A stretch of 64,000 nt of DNA from MED-G105 sp039025235 (GCA_039025235.1 JBCCOS010000011.1:69755-133754); one strand, 5' to 3'. Shown: positions 17,654 through 27,731, counted from the first letter of the stretch. Made by a program: numbers and translations. The notes: generated from the sequence alone by a model not told the origin.

Positions 17654-18160
17654 ATGGTTCGACGCACTATTATTCCTTTGCTTATCACTTTCTGTGCGTT
17701 TTATTCAATTTTTGCACAGAAGGAGATCGAGCTATTTTATGAGCCGCTTTTGACTTCGCAAATAGCATCGGTGCCAAAACCACCTCAACAAACCAGCAGT
17801 AATGTGGCGGCGATATTTATCTTTGGTCAAGATGACGTAAGAAAACTAGGGGAAAAAACACTGCCAACGCTTTTGTCGTATGAGTCTGGTGTTGAAACGA
17901 GTGTCGATTGGTGTGTTTCAAACGATTTGAAAGTTCGTTCTTCTGGTTGGGGCATCAGCTTTGCGGCCCAAGTCGAAGGTATAGATACAGCGGACGTCGT
18001 TACACGCTATACCTATCGCTCAACACCGAGTCTTGAGATTAGCCTGCTTGTTGAAAATCAAATCTGGAACAGCAGTAAAGAATTTGTATCCAATATTTAT
18101 CGGGCGAACTTCGGTGCCGCTGAGCCTCGCAGTTCTGCAGCATTTGACGTGAAACTATAG
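17654..18160 (+). pseudogene. Internally deleted TonB-dependent receptor remnant
   Basis: A 168-residue frame. AGGTGG five bases before the ATG at 17654 supports this start over the GTG at 17645. A signal peptide (MVRRTIIPLLITFCAFYSIFA) is followed by a plug-like segment near 50-80 (FIFGQDDVRKLGEKTLPTLL, then YESGVETS). The last 45 residues (LEISLLVENQIWNSSKEFV and on to FDVKL) read like the final strands of a TonB receptor barrel. A normal receptor needs 600-700 residues, so most of the barrel seems to have been lost with the frame kept. It lies 14 bases before yfiR, a pairing known for TonB-receptor/YfiR/output cassettes. It might instead be a short functional protein. Confidence 0.55.
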
Positions 18161-18174
18161 GTGGGGAGGGTGGA

Positions 18175-18720
18175 ATGACATTACGCCCCAGGCACCAAGC
18201 GAGATGGTTCGTAAGCGGCGTGTTGACGCTCGCGTTCGTTTTGATGCTATTAAATCCCCAAATGGCTACTGCACAAGGCCGCAGGGAGGCGGATATCGCT
18301 GCCGCAATGGTATTCAATTTTGCACGTTTTACAACGTGGCCGGATGAGTACCTTCAAGACAATGATATCTTCAAACTGTGTCTGCCATCGTCGTCAAAGT
18401 CCTTGGAAGCATTTTCGGCATTGAAGGGAAGATCTATAAAAGGTAAGACACTTCAAGTAGCAATTCTAGATACCTCTCATCACGCATCACTAGAGTGTCA
18501 TTTGCAAATTATCGATGCGAAAACAGAAACCACTGAAGAGGAGCCCTCTAAGGGAGTGCTGTATGTTGCCCTAGAGGAAGGGCCATCAGCCGATATGGCC
18601 TCTTTAGTCCTAATTCGAGTTGGGCGCCAGACAAGGTTTATTGCAAATCCAAAAGCTGCCAAACAGAGTGATGTTCAATTGAGCTCTAAGTTATTGGATC
18701 TGGCGATGAAGATCAGGTAG
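18175..18720 (+). CDS. YfiR family periplasmic protein
   Basis: A 181-residue exported protein of the YfiR/DUF4154 family, whose best-studied member holds the membrane diguanylate cyclase YfiN inactive in the periplasm. The signal peptide is about residues 1-34 (ending MATAQG). The conserved opening AAMVFNFARFTTWPDE is a family hallmark, and VLYVALEEGP and FIANPKAAKQSDVQLSSKLLDLA are typical of the C-terminal part. GGGGAGGG precedes the ATG. It follows the TonB-receptor remnant by 14 bases and is probably in the same transcript. No cyclase or histidine kinase gene follows, so its partner is elsewhere or lost. Confidence 0.85.
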   Translation: MTLRPRHQARWFVSGVLTLAFVLMLLNPQMATAQGRREADIAAAMVFNFARFTTWPDEYLQDNDIFKLCLPSSSKSLEAFSALKGRSIKGKTLQVAILDTSHHASLECHLQIIDAKTETTEEEPSKGVLYVALEEGPSADMASLVLIRVGRQTRFIANPKAAKQSDVQLSSKLLDLAMKIR

Positions 18721-18967
18721 CCGTCTTTAACAGCCGCGATGTAGTGCCAAAAATACAATGTGTTTCTCAATAGTAAGACGCTTACAGATTAAAAACTAAA
18801 TTACCGGCGTTTTCAGAAACACAGGAGGTTTGCAATCTCTCGGCGCGCCCAGGAGCATCGTGTTGTCTTGCATACCAAATTTCTAATGCCTTTAGCTCCC
18901 TGTAACAAAGCTAATTAGAATGTTAGGTCTTTTGGGTGTATGATAATTAATAGCAGGGACGATGCTT

Positions 18968-20440
18968 ATGGCTGCGGAAACGGCAAAAAGCTGGTTTGAA
19001 AAGGGAGACGAATTAAAGCGCACTGGGGATCTTCCGGGAGCGCTTGATGCGTTTAGACGGTCTTTGAAAATAAACCCGCGTGCCGCGGCGGCTTGGATTG
19101 GGCTTGCTGATGTTTTGGATGCCAATCAACAACCCAGCGATGCGCTCGAATGTCTGAAGCATGGGGCCAAGGCCGAGCCAAAAAATGCGGTTGTTGCGAC
19201 CCGGTTGGCCCGGTCCTTTCATTTGCAAGGAATGATAACGGAGGCTAAAGCCGCCTATGAGCGGGCGCTACAAATCGAGCCCGGCAAAGTTTCTGCGCTT
19301 CTAGGGCTCGGCAGTCTTTTTGAAGATGATGGCGATCCGCAACAGGCTGCTCGGTGCTATCGTCAGGTCTTGGCAAAAGAACCGGGTCATGGCGAAGCGC
19401 TCGGGAATATCGTTGGCCTTGGACGCGATGTCGACGTTTCCGCAGAAATTGATGCCGCAAAGCTTGCTATGGAGAGCGCTGATGATCAAAGCACGGCGCT
19501 CATCGGTTATGGCCTTGGTCTCGCGCTGGAGCGGGTCAAGCGATATGATGAGGCTTTCAATACAATGGCAGCGGCGAACGAAGCCCGCCGATCGATCGCT
19601 GGTCGCTTTCAGGCTGATAAGTTCGACGAGCGTATTCAGCGAATGACGGAGATTTTTTCAACGGCGTTTTTCGCCGAACGAGAAGGGTGGGGCAATCAAT
19701 CAACTGCTCCCGTTTTTGTTGTTGGTCTTCCGCGATCCGGAACAACGCTTACTGAGCAAATTATCGGATCCCATCCGAAGTGTTTCGGTGCGGGTGAATT
19801 GCCCATACTAACGGACCTTGCGACAGGAACACCAGATCGCCTTGGCCGGGAAGACCCGCCCTGGCCAGAGACAGCATTGGAACTCTCGAGAACTCAAACC
19901 GAAGAACTGGGTTCAGACCTTGTAGAGCATTTACAAAAACGCGCGCCCGCTGGCGTTTGTCGGATTGTTGATAAGCAGCCATTAAATTTCTGGCATTTAG
20001 GGTTGGTCGCGATGGCACTGCCGAATGCTAAAATTATTCATTGTGTTCGCGATATAAGAGACAATGGTCTTTCGATTTTTTCACAGAATTTCAATCCACA
20101 GCAACGTTGGGCTACGGATTTAGGTGACATCGCCCACTATTGGCAGGGGTACCGTCGTTTAATGGCGCACTGGAGGAAGGTGACGCCGCTCAACATCATT
20201 GATGTTATTTACGAGGATACTATTGCCGATCTTGAAGGTCAGGCCCGTCGGATGCTGGAGTTTTTAGGCTTGACCTGGGATCCGCGCGTCTTGGAATTCC
20301 ATGAGAACGTGCGCACCGTTCAGACACCCAGTAAATGGCAAGTGCGCCAACCGCTTTACACATCGTCGAAGGCGAAATGGCGACACTATTCCGATTATAT
20401 TAAACCGCTCATTGATGCACGGTCTAATTCATCCTCCTGA
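18968..20440 (+). CDS. TPR-sulfotransferase fusion protein
   Basis: A 490-residue protein, likely cytoplasmic, that would transfer sulfate from PAPS to an unknown acceptor. Tetratricopeptide repeats fill about residues 5-150 (GDELKRTGDLPGALDAFRRS, AAWIGLADVLDANQ, ARSFHLQGMITEAKAAYERA). The sulfotransferase domain covers about 240-480: GLPRSGTTLTEQIIGSHP is the 5'-phosphosulfate loop and CVRDIRDNGLSIF the 3'-phosphate site. CAGGGA lies eight bases before the ATG at 18968 but only two before the ATG at 18962, so I chose the later start. TPR-sulfotransferases are widespread in marine alphaproteobacteria, often with no known substrate. Neighbours give no clue. Confidence 0.9.
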   Translation: MAAETAKSWFEKGDELKRTGDLPGALDAFRRSLKINPRAAAAWIGLADVLDANQQPSDALECLKHGAKAEPKNAVVATRLARSFHLQGMITEAKAAYERALQIEPGKVSALLGLGSLFEDDGDPQQAARCYRQVLAKEPGHGEALGNIVGLGRDVDVSAEIDAAKLAMESADDQSTALIGYGLGLALERVKRYDEAFNTMAAANEARRSIAGRFQADKFDERIQRMTEIFSTAFFAEREGWGNQSTAPVFVVGLPRSGTTLTEQIIGSHPKCFGAGELPILTDLATGTPDRLGREDPPWPETALELSRTQTEELGSDLVEHLQKRAPAGVCRIVDKQPLNFWHLGLVAMALPNAKIIHCVRDIRDNGLSIFSQNFNPQQRWATDLGDIAHYWQGYRRLMAHWRKVTPLNIIDVIYEDTIADLEGQARRMLEFLGLTWDPRVLEFHENVRTVQTPSKWQVRQPLYTSSKAKWRHYSDYIKPLIDARSNSSS

Positions 20441-20568
20441 TAAATACTGAAATGTTTCAGTGAGCTTGAACGTGATAGCATCAGTCTGATTGAGTATCAT
20501 TTGTTGTATCAAATATTTACTCATTTGAGTGCACTATGTCCATAGCACAGGAAGCTGACACTCAGATA

Positions 20569-22806
20569 TCAACGTAAGCGGCGTTCGAAAAAGTCGATGA
20601 TTTGCGGCACAGCGAACAATTCGTGACCAGCAGTCGGATCAATATATACTTCAACGTCGACACCTTGTTCCATAAGCCGATACCCAAGATCAATTGCAGA
20701 CTCTACGTGACCGCCACGATCAAGCTCTCCCAAAGTGAATAAGATCGGTGTACGCCATTGTTCGGTCTTTGACGTGGGTGACGTTTCGTAAGCCAAGTCC
20801 TCTATGCGAAGCCTCTCCGATAATCGGGTATAGCGCGAAGGCCGGCTACTCCAGCCCTGGTCTTCTGAATCTTTCTTAAGTTCAACAACCCAATCACCAA
20901 CCCCTACTTGCGAGACTGCAGCTGCAAAATCGTTAGGTCGTCGTGACAGTGCCTGTCCTAAAACATGTCCACCGTAGGACGTTCCCATGATGCCAATTTT
21001 TTCTTCATTGACATCACCCCTGGACTTGAGGTGAGCAACTAATGCGGTAACATCAAGAAGTTCGCTTCCACCGTTGATTCCGCTGTTCTCCGGTGTGCGA
21101 TAGTCCAGACCAAAACCAAGGCCACCCCGATAATTAATGCTTACAAATAAATAACCTCGGCTTGCCAAATATTGACCGAGGAAAAACCGTCCCATTCCAG
21201 GCAAATTTCGCCATGCGGGCCCACCACGGACTTGAATAATAATGGGATAGCCGTCTTCCGGTGGTGACGTACTAGGTTCTATAAAAATGTGAGAGCTCTT
21301 AATGCCGTCTTTGGCTTTCAGATATTTTACGGTAGTCGGTACAAACTTCTTCCAAATCGTTTCGAAGGGTCTTTGTTCGATGCCTTTTAGCATCTTAAGT
21401 GATTGAGATGACCCGTCACTGTTTCGGATGACGACTGCTGGCGGCTTGTCAACTTGATACCGTGCAAGATAGGCCAACTGATCTTTGCCGATCAATGCTG
21501 GCTGCACCTCAACACCATCTCCGCTTGTCAGAGCAACAGGCTTTGCACCGCTTTCCAGCGCAACGCTCCAGATATGTTGTCTTCCGAGATCACCTTTGTT
21601 CCATTCAAAGAAAAGGGTTTTCCTGTCTTGACTTAAAATTGGGTTTCTTAACTCGCCATCACCGGGGGTGAGAAGTCTTTCCTCACCACCTTTCGATGAC
21701 ACGGCGTAGGCGAGATGCCACCCTGTTTTCTCCCATCCAAAAATGATTTCGTCTTCAGGCGTCCAAATTGGAGAAAAACCTGGGGCGCCGGGTTCGTACG
21801 CACTGCCCCGACCGCGATCTGCTTTCCAAATTGTCCGATGCACACCGCTATCGGTAGCTGCAACGATAAGGCTCCATGGAACACCGTCTCGACGGTGCGT
21901 GAAGCGATAGACCATGGGCCAGTTCCCTGGTGTACGGATAAATGCAATTTCTTTGGAGTCTGGCGACCAAACAGGCGATATATCTCTGTAAATACTTGGG
22001 TCGATATATTTTGTCTCTTGGGTGGCAATATCATGGATACCAACGTAGGATTGACCCGCGCGCCGTGCACTAACAAATGCGATTTTTTTGCCGTCTGGAG
22101 AATAGGCAACGTCGTAAATCTCTGTCCCCGCCATGTTCTTCGGCTCTCGTTTTGTAAGCCTTCTCCGTTGCCATTTTTTCTGCTGATTGCGACGAAACTC
22201 AAATAAAGTATTGCCATCTGAAAAGGCAAAAGCATCTCCGCCTGGAGCAAAGTTTAGATCAGGAGCAGCACGCGATCCAAAATGGAACCCAGCAATATCG
22301 CCTTTCGGAACATCAGCGCCGGTTGCAATCTGTTTTTGTTGGCCTAAGCGGACATCGACTTCCCACATCGACGGCTTATTGCCATCATCACACCCTTCCT
22401 TATGACCTGATGGAGCCGTGGCATCTGCAGGTTCATCCATCCTTGGTGGTTGAATCGATTCTCCGATGCAATTGCGACTCTGATCAGTAATGTAGAAAAT
22501 AGACTTGCCGTTTGGTGATAGATAAATAGCTTCCGCCAAATGATCCGTGTCATTCCTAACGAGTGTTCGGGCCTCAAAATCTGACGTATTGGCAATGCGG
22601 ATATTTCCACGGTCTATCCATGCAACAAAACCACCCGTAGCAGATGCTTGTACGCCAAAAGGTAAGCCATTAGCTTTTCTCGCAAGCATGGCTTCTTCAA
22701 GTGTAATTTTGTCAGCAGAGTTGGGTTGTGCAAAAACACTCTGCAAACCAGATATCGCTACCATAAAAATAGTCACTATACTGATTTTAAATTGAAATTG
22801 TTTCAT
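20569..22806 (-). CDS. Secreted S9 family peptidase (prolyl oligopeptidase-like), copy 1
   Basis: A 745-residue exported serine peptidase. The signal peptide is about 1-26 (ending SVFA). An eight-bladed-type propeller of TolB-like repeats follows (about 40-480; YSPDGKKIAFVSARR, WSPDSKEIAFIRTPGNWP). The C-terminal alpha/beta-hydrolase domain has the nucleophile Ser in GIMGTSYGGHVLGQ near 610, Asp in GELDRGGHVESA near 695 and His in PTAGHELF near 730. GAGGGA precedes the ATG. The 745-residue gene upstream on the same strand is a close paralogue, so the pair arose by tandem duplication. Such enzymes act on short peptides in the periplasm. Confidence 0.93.
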   Translation of the reverse strand: MKQFQFKISIVTIFMVAISGLQSVFAQPNSADKITLEEAMLARKANGLPFGVQASATGGFVAWIDRGNIRIANTSDFEARTLVRNDTDHLAEAIYLSPNGKSIFYITDQSRNCIGESIQPPRMDEPADATAPSGHKEGCDDGNKPSMWEVDVRLGQQKQIATGADVPKGDIAGFHFGSRAAPDLNFAPGGDAFAFSDGNTLFEFRRNQQKKWQRRRLTKREPKNMAGTEIYDVAYSPDGKKIAFVSARRAGQSYVGIHDIATQETKYIDPSIYRDISPVWSPDSKEIAFIRTPGNWPMVYRFTHRRDGVPWSLIVAATDSGVHRTIWKADRGRGSAYEPGAPGFSPIWTPEDEIIFGWEKTGWHLAYAVSSKGGEERLLTPGDGELRNPILSQDRKTLFFEWNKGDLGRQHIWSVALESGAKPVALTSGDGVEVQPALIGKDQLAYLARYQVDKPPAVVIRNSDGSSQSLKMLKGIEQRPFETIWKKFVPTTVKYLKAKDGIKSSHIFIEPSTSPPEDGYPIIIQVRGGPAWRNLPGMGRFFLGQYLASRGYLFVSINYRGGLGFGLDYRTPENSGINGGSELLDVTALVAHLKSRGDVNEEKIGIMGTSYGGHVLGQALSRRPNDFAAAVSQVGVGDWVVELKKDSEDQGWSSRPSRYTRLSERLRIEDLAYETSPTSKTEQWRTPILFTLGELDRGGHVESAIDLGYRLMEQGVDVEVYIDPTAGHELFAVPQIIDFFERRLR

Positions 22807-23292
22807 TGATCCCTCGGTTTAAGGATATTCCAATCCATGCTGCTATTGCTACGTTTTGCAGTGAGCAGAGCTTGCAAAAGCTGTGAGCGACCTTAATGAC
22901 AACGAACGCTTCCAAATGCAAATCTTAAGGGCGCGTTCAACCGAATAGCCCCCGATTGAACGATAAGTTCTATAGATAAACAGTATAGATCTATATTATT
23001 TGCTGGGCTTTGATGTTGAGCCTACTTGCCAGACTAAATATGGAAAGCTGGCGCTCCAGGGCTTTCCACAATCAGCGTATTACAAATAAAACGTACTAAA
23101 GCGCCTCCATTTCAATTGGAATCAGAACGGCGCTTTAAGTCGTTGATTTTACGCATTTCCTTAACGCCAACCGCACACACTTGGCTTGGAAATGCTTTAA
23201 ATCATTCGCCTACGTTGGTAATTTTCGCGCGCGTCTCCTGGTGGACGGAAGCGCGCGACATCCTTGGCAAGAGTGTGGTGAGTATCCAGCGC
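22807..23292. other. Intergenic region between the two S9 peptidase genes, 486 bases
   Basis: It holds repeat copy D at 23097-23200 and otherwise no gene. The promoter of the downstream peptidase gene probably lies between 22807 and 23000, where the sequence is A+T-rich. The size of the gap suggests the two peptidases are transcribed separately. Confidence 0.6.
23097..23200 (+). repeat. Two-hairpin dispersed repeat, copy D (reference copy)
   Basis: The clearest copy. First hairpin: AAAGCGCC and GGCGCTTT around TTCAATTGGAATC. Linker: AAGTCGTTGATTTTAC. Second hairpin: GCATTTCC and GGAAATGC outside, CCAA and TTGG inside. It lies between the duplicated peptidase genes. Confidence 0.95.
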
Positions 23293-25530
23293 TCAACGCA
23301 AGTGTCGTTCGAAAAAGTCGACGATTTCGGGGGCGGCAAACAAACTGTGGCCTGCTGTCGGATCAATATAGACTTCAACCTCGACGCCCTGTTCCAGTAG
23401 TCGGTATCCGAGATCGATCGCTGACTCTACGTGCCCAGCTCGGTCGAGTTCTCCCAACGTAAACAGAATTGGTCCGCGCCAGCGATCGACCATTGACGTG
23501 GGCGATGACGCATGCGCCAAATCTTCAATGCGAAGTCGTTCTGACAACCGCGTATATCGTGTCGGTTGACTTTCCCAACCTTGCTCTTCGGTGTCTTTTT
23601 TCAGTTCAAGCACCCAGTCAGCTACACCAACTTGAGATACGCCAGCAGCAAAGTCTTTCGAAAGTCTTGACATTGCCTGTCCCACAATATGTCCGCCATA
23701 GGAGGTCCCCATGATCCCAATTTTCTTAGGATTGACGTCATCTCGTGATTTGAGGTGAGCAGCGACCGCGGCGATGTCGAGGGTCTCGCTACCGCCATTG
23801 CCACCAGTTTTTGGGGGCGTGCGGTAATCAAGACCAAAACCAAGCCCGCCTCTATAGTTCATGCTGACATAGACATACCCGCGGCTTGCCAGATACTGCC
23901 CTAGGAAAAACCGGCCTGACCCAGGGAGTGTCTGATAGGTGGGGCCGCCATGAGCCTGAACAACGACCGGATACCCTCCGGGCGGTGGTGGTGTGCTAGG
24001 CTCAATAAAGATATGTGAACTGGAAACGCCATCTTTGGCACTGATATATTCAACCGTGCTGGAAGCAAACTTATTCCAGACCGCGGCTAGGATTTTTTGC
24101 TCATAGCCCTTTAGCATTTGGAGTGGACGCGTTGACCCATCAGCATTTCGGATCATGACCGTTGCTGGTTTATCCCCTCGGTAACGTGCGAGGTAAGCCA
24201 GCTGATCGTTGCCAATTGTCGTTGGACGAACCTCAACGCCTTCGCCGCTCGTCACCGCAACGGGTTCCGCGCCGTTCGTCAGCGCAACGCTCCAAATGTG
24301 TTTTCGGGCAAGATCGCCTTTATTCCATTCGAAGAAAACGGTATTCCCGTCTTTGCTCAAAATCGGATTTGTAATTTCGCCCTTGCCAGGTGTTAAGAGC
24401 CTTGCCTTTCCGCCATTCGATGGAACTGCGTAGATGAGGTGCCATCCGGTTTTTTCCCATCCAAAAAGAATTTCGTCTTTGGGAGTCCAAATCGGTGCGA
24501 AGCCAGGGCTAAACGGCTCATACGCACTGCCCGGACCCCGATCTGCTTTCCAAATTGTTCGGTGCTCACCACTATCGGCATTTGCGACAACAAGGCTCCA
24601 TGGTGCCCCTTCGCGCATTTGCGTAAAGCGATAAGCCATCGGCCAATTTCCTGGTGTACGGATAAATGCAACTTCTTTTGAATTCGGCGACCAAACAGGC
24701 GATATATCCCGGTAGATGCTTGGGTCGATATAAACTGTTTCTTGGGAAGAAATTTTATGGATACCAATGTAGGTTTGCCCCGCACGTCGTGAACTGACGA
24801 ATGCAATTTTCTTTCCGTCGGGTGAATATGTTACGCTGTCAATATCAGTTGCCCCCATATTCTTGGGCTCTTTTTGTGTCAGTCGGCTCCGGCGCCATTT
24901 CCTCTGTTGATCGCGTCGGAATTCATACAAAATATTGCCGTCTGAAAACGCAAATGCGTTACCGTCAGGAGAAAAGGTTAGATCAGGGGCAGAGCGAGAC
25001 CCAAAATATGAATTGGCGATATTGCCTTTCGGAACGTCTGCTCCGGTTGCCACACGTTTTTGTTGGCCCGAGTTAACATCGACCTCCCAAAGGGCTGGCT
25101 TATTGTCCGAGTCGCAGCCTGGTTCTCCTGACTGTTGAGATGTGGCATCGGCTGGTTTGTCTAATCCTGGCGGCTGAACCGCCTCTGCGATGCAGTTTTT
25201 ACTTTGATCAACAATATAAAGAATGGTCTTACCGTCGGGTGCCAAATAAATTGCTTCTGGCGAACGGTTAGCGTCTTTATTTACAAGTATTCGAGGCTCG
25301 AAATCGGGGGCGTCTGCGATCCTAATGTTTCCACGATCAATCCATGCAGCGAAATTACCTGCAGCTGACGCACGAACGCCATAAGGTAGGCCATTTGCTT
25401 TTCTGGCAAGCATCGCTTCTTCAAGGGTAAGTTTGTCATCGGAGCCCGATTGAGCTGACACACTCTGCACGCCTGATATCGAGATCGCTAGTAATGTCAC
25501 CATACTGATTATAGACTGAAGTTTCTTCAT
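23293..25530 (-). CDS. Secreted S9 family peptidase (prolyl oligopeptidase-like), copy 2
   Basis: Also 745 residues when started at the ATG at 25530, which has GAGG five bases upstream; a TTG at 25548 would add six residues. Signal peptide about 1-26 (GVQSVSA). The same TolB-like propeller is followed by the hydrolase domain with GIMGTSYGGHIVGQ (Ser), GELDRAGHVESA (Asp) and PTAGHSLF (His). By eye it is clearly similar to copy 1 along the whole length, with long identical stretches such as LTEEAMLARKANGLP-like N-termini and SAIDLGYRL. Both active sites look intact, so the two may differ in specificity or regulation. Confidence 0.93.
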   Translation of the reverse strand: MKKLQSIISMVTLLAISISGVQSVSAQSGSDDKLTLEEAMLARKANGLPYGVRASAAGNFAAWIDRGNIRIADAPDFEPRILVNKDANRSPEAIYLAPDGKTILYIVDQSKNCIAEAVQPPGLDKPADATSQQSGEPGCDSDNKPALWEVDVNSGQQKRVATGADVPKGNIANSYFGSRSAPDLTFSPDGNAFAFSDGNILYEFRRDQQRKWRRSRLTQKEPKNMGATDIDSVTYSPDGKKIAFVSSRRAGQTYIGIHKISSQETVYIDPSIYRDISPVWSPNSKEVAFIRTPGNWPMAYRFTQMREGAPWSLVVANADSGEHRTIWKADRGPGSAYEPFSPGFAPIWTPKDEILFGWEKTGWHLIYAVPSNGGKARLLTPGKGEITNPILSKDGNTVFFEWNKGDLARKHIWSVALTNGAEPVAVTSGEGVEVRPTTIGNDQLAYLARYRGDKPATVMIRNADGSTRPLQMLKGYEQKILAAVWNKFASSTVEYISAKDGVSSSHIFIEPSTPPPPGGYPVVVQAHGGPTYQTLPGSGRFFLGQYLASRGYVYVSMNYRGGLGFGLDYRTPPKTGGNGGSETLDIAAVAAHLKSRDDVNPKKIGIMGTSYGGHIVGQAMSRLSKDFAAGVSQVGVADWVLELKKDTEEQGWESQPTRYTRLSERLRIEDLAHASSPTSMVDRWRGPILFTLGELDRAGHVESAIDLGYRLLEQGVEVEVYIDPTAGHSLFAAPEIVDFFERHLR

Positions 25531-26018
25531 TGTTACCTCGATTTGCAAATTTTCTCTTGCAGAAATTGTATCGATTACATTCTAGATGAGAAGACAGATA
25601 GCAGACTAAAAGAATTTTCTGTCATAAGCATCAGTGCTTCATTTATCAATATGTTGTGACACAGTTTAGGACTGTGCTCAGATTATTTGAGTGGCTTGTT
25701 TATTGTAAGGAACACGACGTTTTTATTCGTGTAGCAAGGTGCACTGGAACTGTTGGTGAACTTTGTCCTGACAGCGCTGCTATTTTGCAAATGAAATCCT
25801 GGATCGTCGCGAATAGCATTTTCCACCATTCAGTCTTTCTGTAACACCGGCTAATCAAACTCATGACGTCGCTTTGGACACCGTTGCCGAGAAACCTTCC
25901 GATATTTCTAATGCGACGCCAGTGACTGCTGAAAAAAGTGAACCTCCGATTTGTGAAGACTGAGTGAATGGTTAAAACGTTGCATTTCAATCGGATGCAG
26001 CTTCTTACAGTGTAAGTA
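25531..26018. other. Intergenic region, 488 bases, no gene supported
   Basis: The promoter of the peptidase gene should lie at the left end, which is A+T-rich. A stretch at about 25840-25965 reads openly in one plus frame but has no start codon and no recognisable family. Short overlapping frames on both strands (62 and 96 codons) look like chance. Confidence 0.4.
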
Positions 26019-27731
26019 TTATTGATTATTTGACGGCGTCACTTGATCATGAGTGATGATACCGTCAGCGATAGTCAGTAAAACCTTTGTTTCCGCAATC
26101 TCTTCGACGTCAAGATCAAACAAGTCTTTTTCAAGCATAACGATATCCGCACGCTTACCAACTTCAATAGAGCCAATCTGGTCCTCGAGGTTGAGTTGTT
26201 TTGCGCCATTAATCGTGTAGGCGCGTAGCGATTCCTCAAGGGATAGACGCTGTTCAGCTTTGGGGCCTGGCTCTGCATCGGGGTTAACGAAAAAAACCCG
26301 TGTCATTCCCACCTGAATGTTGGCGAGGGGACTGGCCCAAAATGTACCACCGACTGGAAAATCCGACCCATAGGTAAACGTAACACCGCCATCGATGATG
26401 GATTTGAAGCGGTAAACGCCATCACCCTCATAAACGAACTCCTTACCGAGCGTGCCAACATAATAGTCGACGACGTATTTCGAGGTCCAATTACCTGTTG
26501 ATGAAATCAAAATCCCTAAATCCTTGGCACGTTTAATATCGTCATTGGTGATGACAACGACATGGGACACCGTCGGCTGCCGATCGCGCTGACCGTTTGT
26601 CTGAATAGCGGTTTCCACGGCATCGATCGCAGCATTGACGGCGTTTTCGGATTCGGCATGAAAGTGGACGTCAAAACCCGCAGCGTCGACTTCGGTGACG
26701 AGCTTAGTGAGAACATCGCGCGGGACAACAAGTTCGCCGCCAACACCAACGCCATCAACAAAAATTTTCAATGCACGGATAGAAAATCGATCTGTATTAT
26801 TGTTCTTTGCTACTTTTTTTAGTTTCTTCACGGCTGTTTTTGCACCTTCGGCATCGTTGACAGCCACGGTTCCGACCATTCGAAACGGCAAACGGCCTTT
26901 ACGGGCTATATTTCTGAGGCGCCAGGTTAAAACGTCATCTATAAATTTTTGCTTGCGCGTCGCTGCATCAAACACTGAAGTGATCCCCACCCTTGGTGGC
27001 AATGTAAGCTCGTTCGGAAGCGGGCCAATTTTCAAAGACGGGCGGAACATCTTTGGAAGCGCTTTCATGAAGAAAGGCTCTGTTAGATCAATCGCTAAGC
27101 CCGTTGGGTTTCCGTCCTCGTCCCGGGTGAAATAGCGCGCTCCCGCAATAGGGTCCTCCGTATCGGCATCAATACCAACGAGTTCTGCCATTTTGCTATT
27201 AAACCAGGTATTGTGGTAGCCCATGCCTATTATAAAAGCGGGGCGGTCGGGCACGAGTTCATCAAGCGCTTCCATAGGCGTTACATCGCGGCGGTAGTTG
27301 ATAGATCCCAACCCGATGATAATAGGAATTTTTGGGTGTTCTTCAGCGTACCGCTTGATCTTGGTTGCGACCTCTTCGGTGCTGTCTGAAAAATCAAGAA
27401 TTAACGGTAATTCTTTGATAAATGTAAACGCCGCCCCCATGCTGAAATGGCTATGGGAATCGATGAAACCTGGCAAGGTAAATGAATCGGTGACATCATA
27501 TAAGACGGTATTCTCAGACACATAGTCTTGAACACGGTCATTGCTTCCCACGAATATAATATTATTGTCTTTTATAGCTAATGCTTCTGCACGTGGATTT
27601 CGTTCATCCAGAGTATAGATAGATCCACCGGTTATGACCGTATCTGCGTATGCTTTTGCGGATGTCTCCTCTGTTGATCGGCTGCACGAAATGATCACTA
27701 TGGTGATTAAAAGAAGTGGAAAAAATCTCAT
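26019..27731 (-). CDS. YtcJ-like amidohydrolase, probable lipoprotein
   Basis: A 570-residue metal-dependent amidohydrolase. The N-terminus MRFFPLLLITIVIISC has a lipobox-like IISC, so the protein is probably lipid-anchored after export. GGSIYTLDERNPRAEALAIKDN starts the small beta domain. DSHSHF near 92 is the HxH metal motif. VDGVGVGGE, FHAESENA near 355 and GSDFPVGG near 460 complete the usual pattern, and QIGSIEVGKRADIVML closes the fold. YtcJ/N-substituted-formamide deformylase relatives hydrolyse C-N bonds of varied compounds, so the substrate is open. Divided from the Lrp regulator gene by 326 bases. Confidence 0.87.
   Translation of the reverse strand: MRFFPLLLITIVIISCSRSTEETSAKAYADTVITGGSIYTLDERNPRAEALAIKDNNIIFVGSNDRVQDYVSENTVLYDVTDSFTLPGFIDSHSHFSMGAAFTFIKELPLILDFSDSTEEVATKIKRYAEEHPKIPIIIGLGSINYRRDVTPMEALDELVPDRPAFIIGMGYHNTWFNSKMAELVGIDADTEDPIAGARYFTRDEDGNPTGLAIDLTEPFFMKALPKMFRPSLKIGPLPNELTLPPRVGITSVFDAATRKQKFIDDVLTWRLRNIARKGRLPFRMVGTVAVNDAEGAKTAVKKLKKVAKNNNTDRFSIRALKIFVDGVGVGGELVVPRDVLTKLVTEVDAAGFDVHFHAESENAVNAAIDAVETAIQTNGQRDRQPTVSHVVVITNDDIKRAKDLGILISSTGNWTSKYVVDYYVGTLGKEFVYEGDGVYRFKSIIDGGVTFTYGSDFPVGGTFWASPLANIQVGMTRVFFVNPDAEPGPKAEQRLSLEESLRAYTINGAKQLNLEDQIGSIEVGKRADIVMLEKDLFDLDVEEIAETKVLLTIADGIITHDQVTPSNNQ

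Noticed and set aside
20446..20461. ACTGAAATGTTTCAGT dyad after the sulfotransferase gene as terminator
   Set aside because: The 7-bp stem leaves only a two-base loop and there is no T run.
23116..23462. Frames of 93-94 codons across repeat copy D
   Set aside because: They run through the repeat into the antisense of the peptidase gene; similar frames over copies F and G come from the shared repeat, not from a gene.
25840..25965. Coding-like stretch on the plus strand
   Set aside because: Open and Ala/Thr/Pro-rich, but no start codon follows the upstream stop and no family is recognisable.
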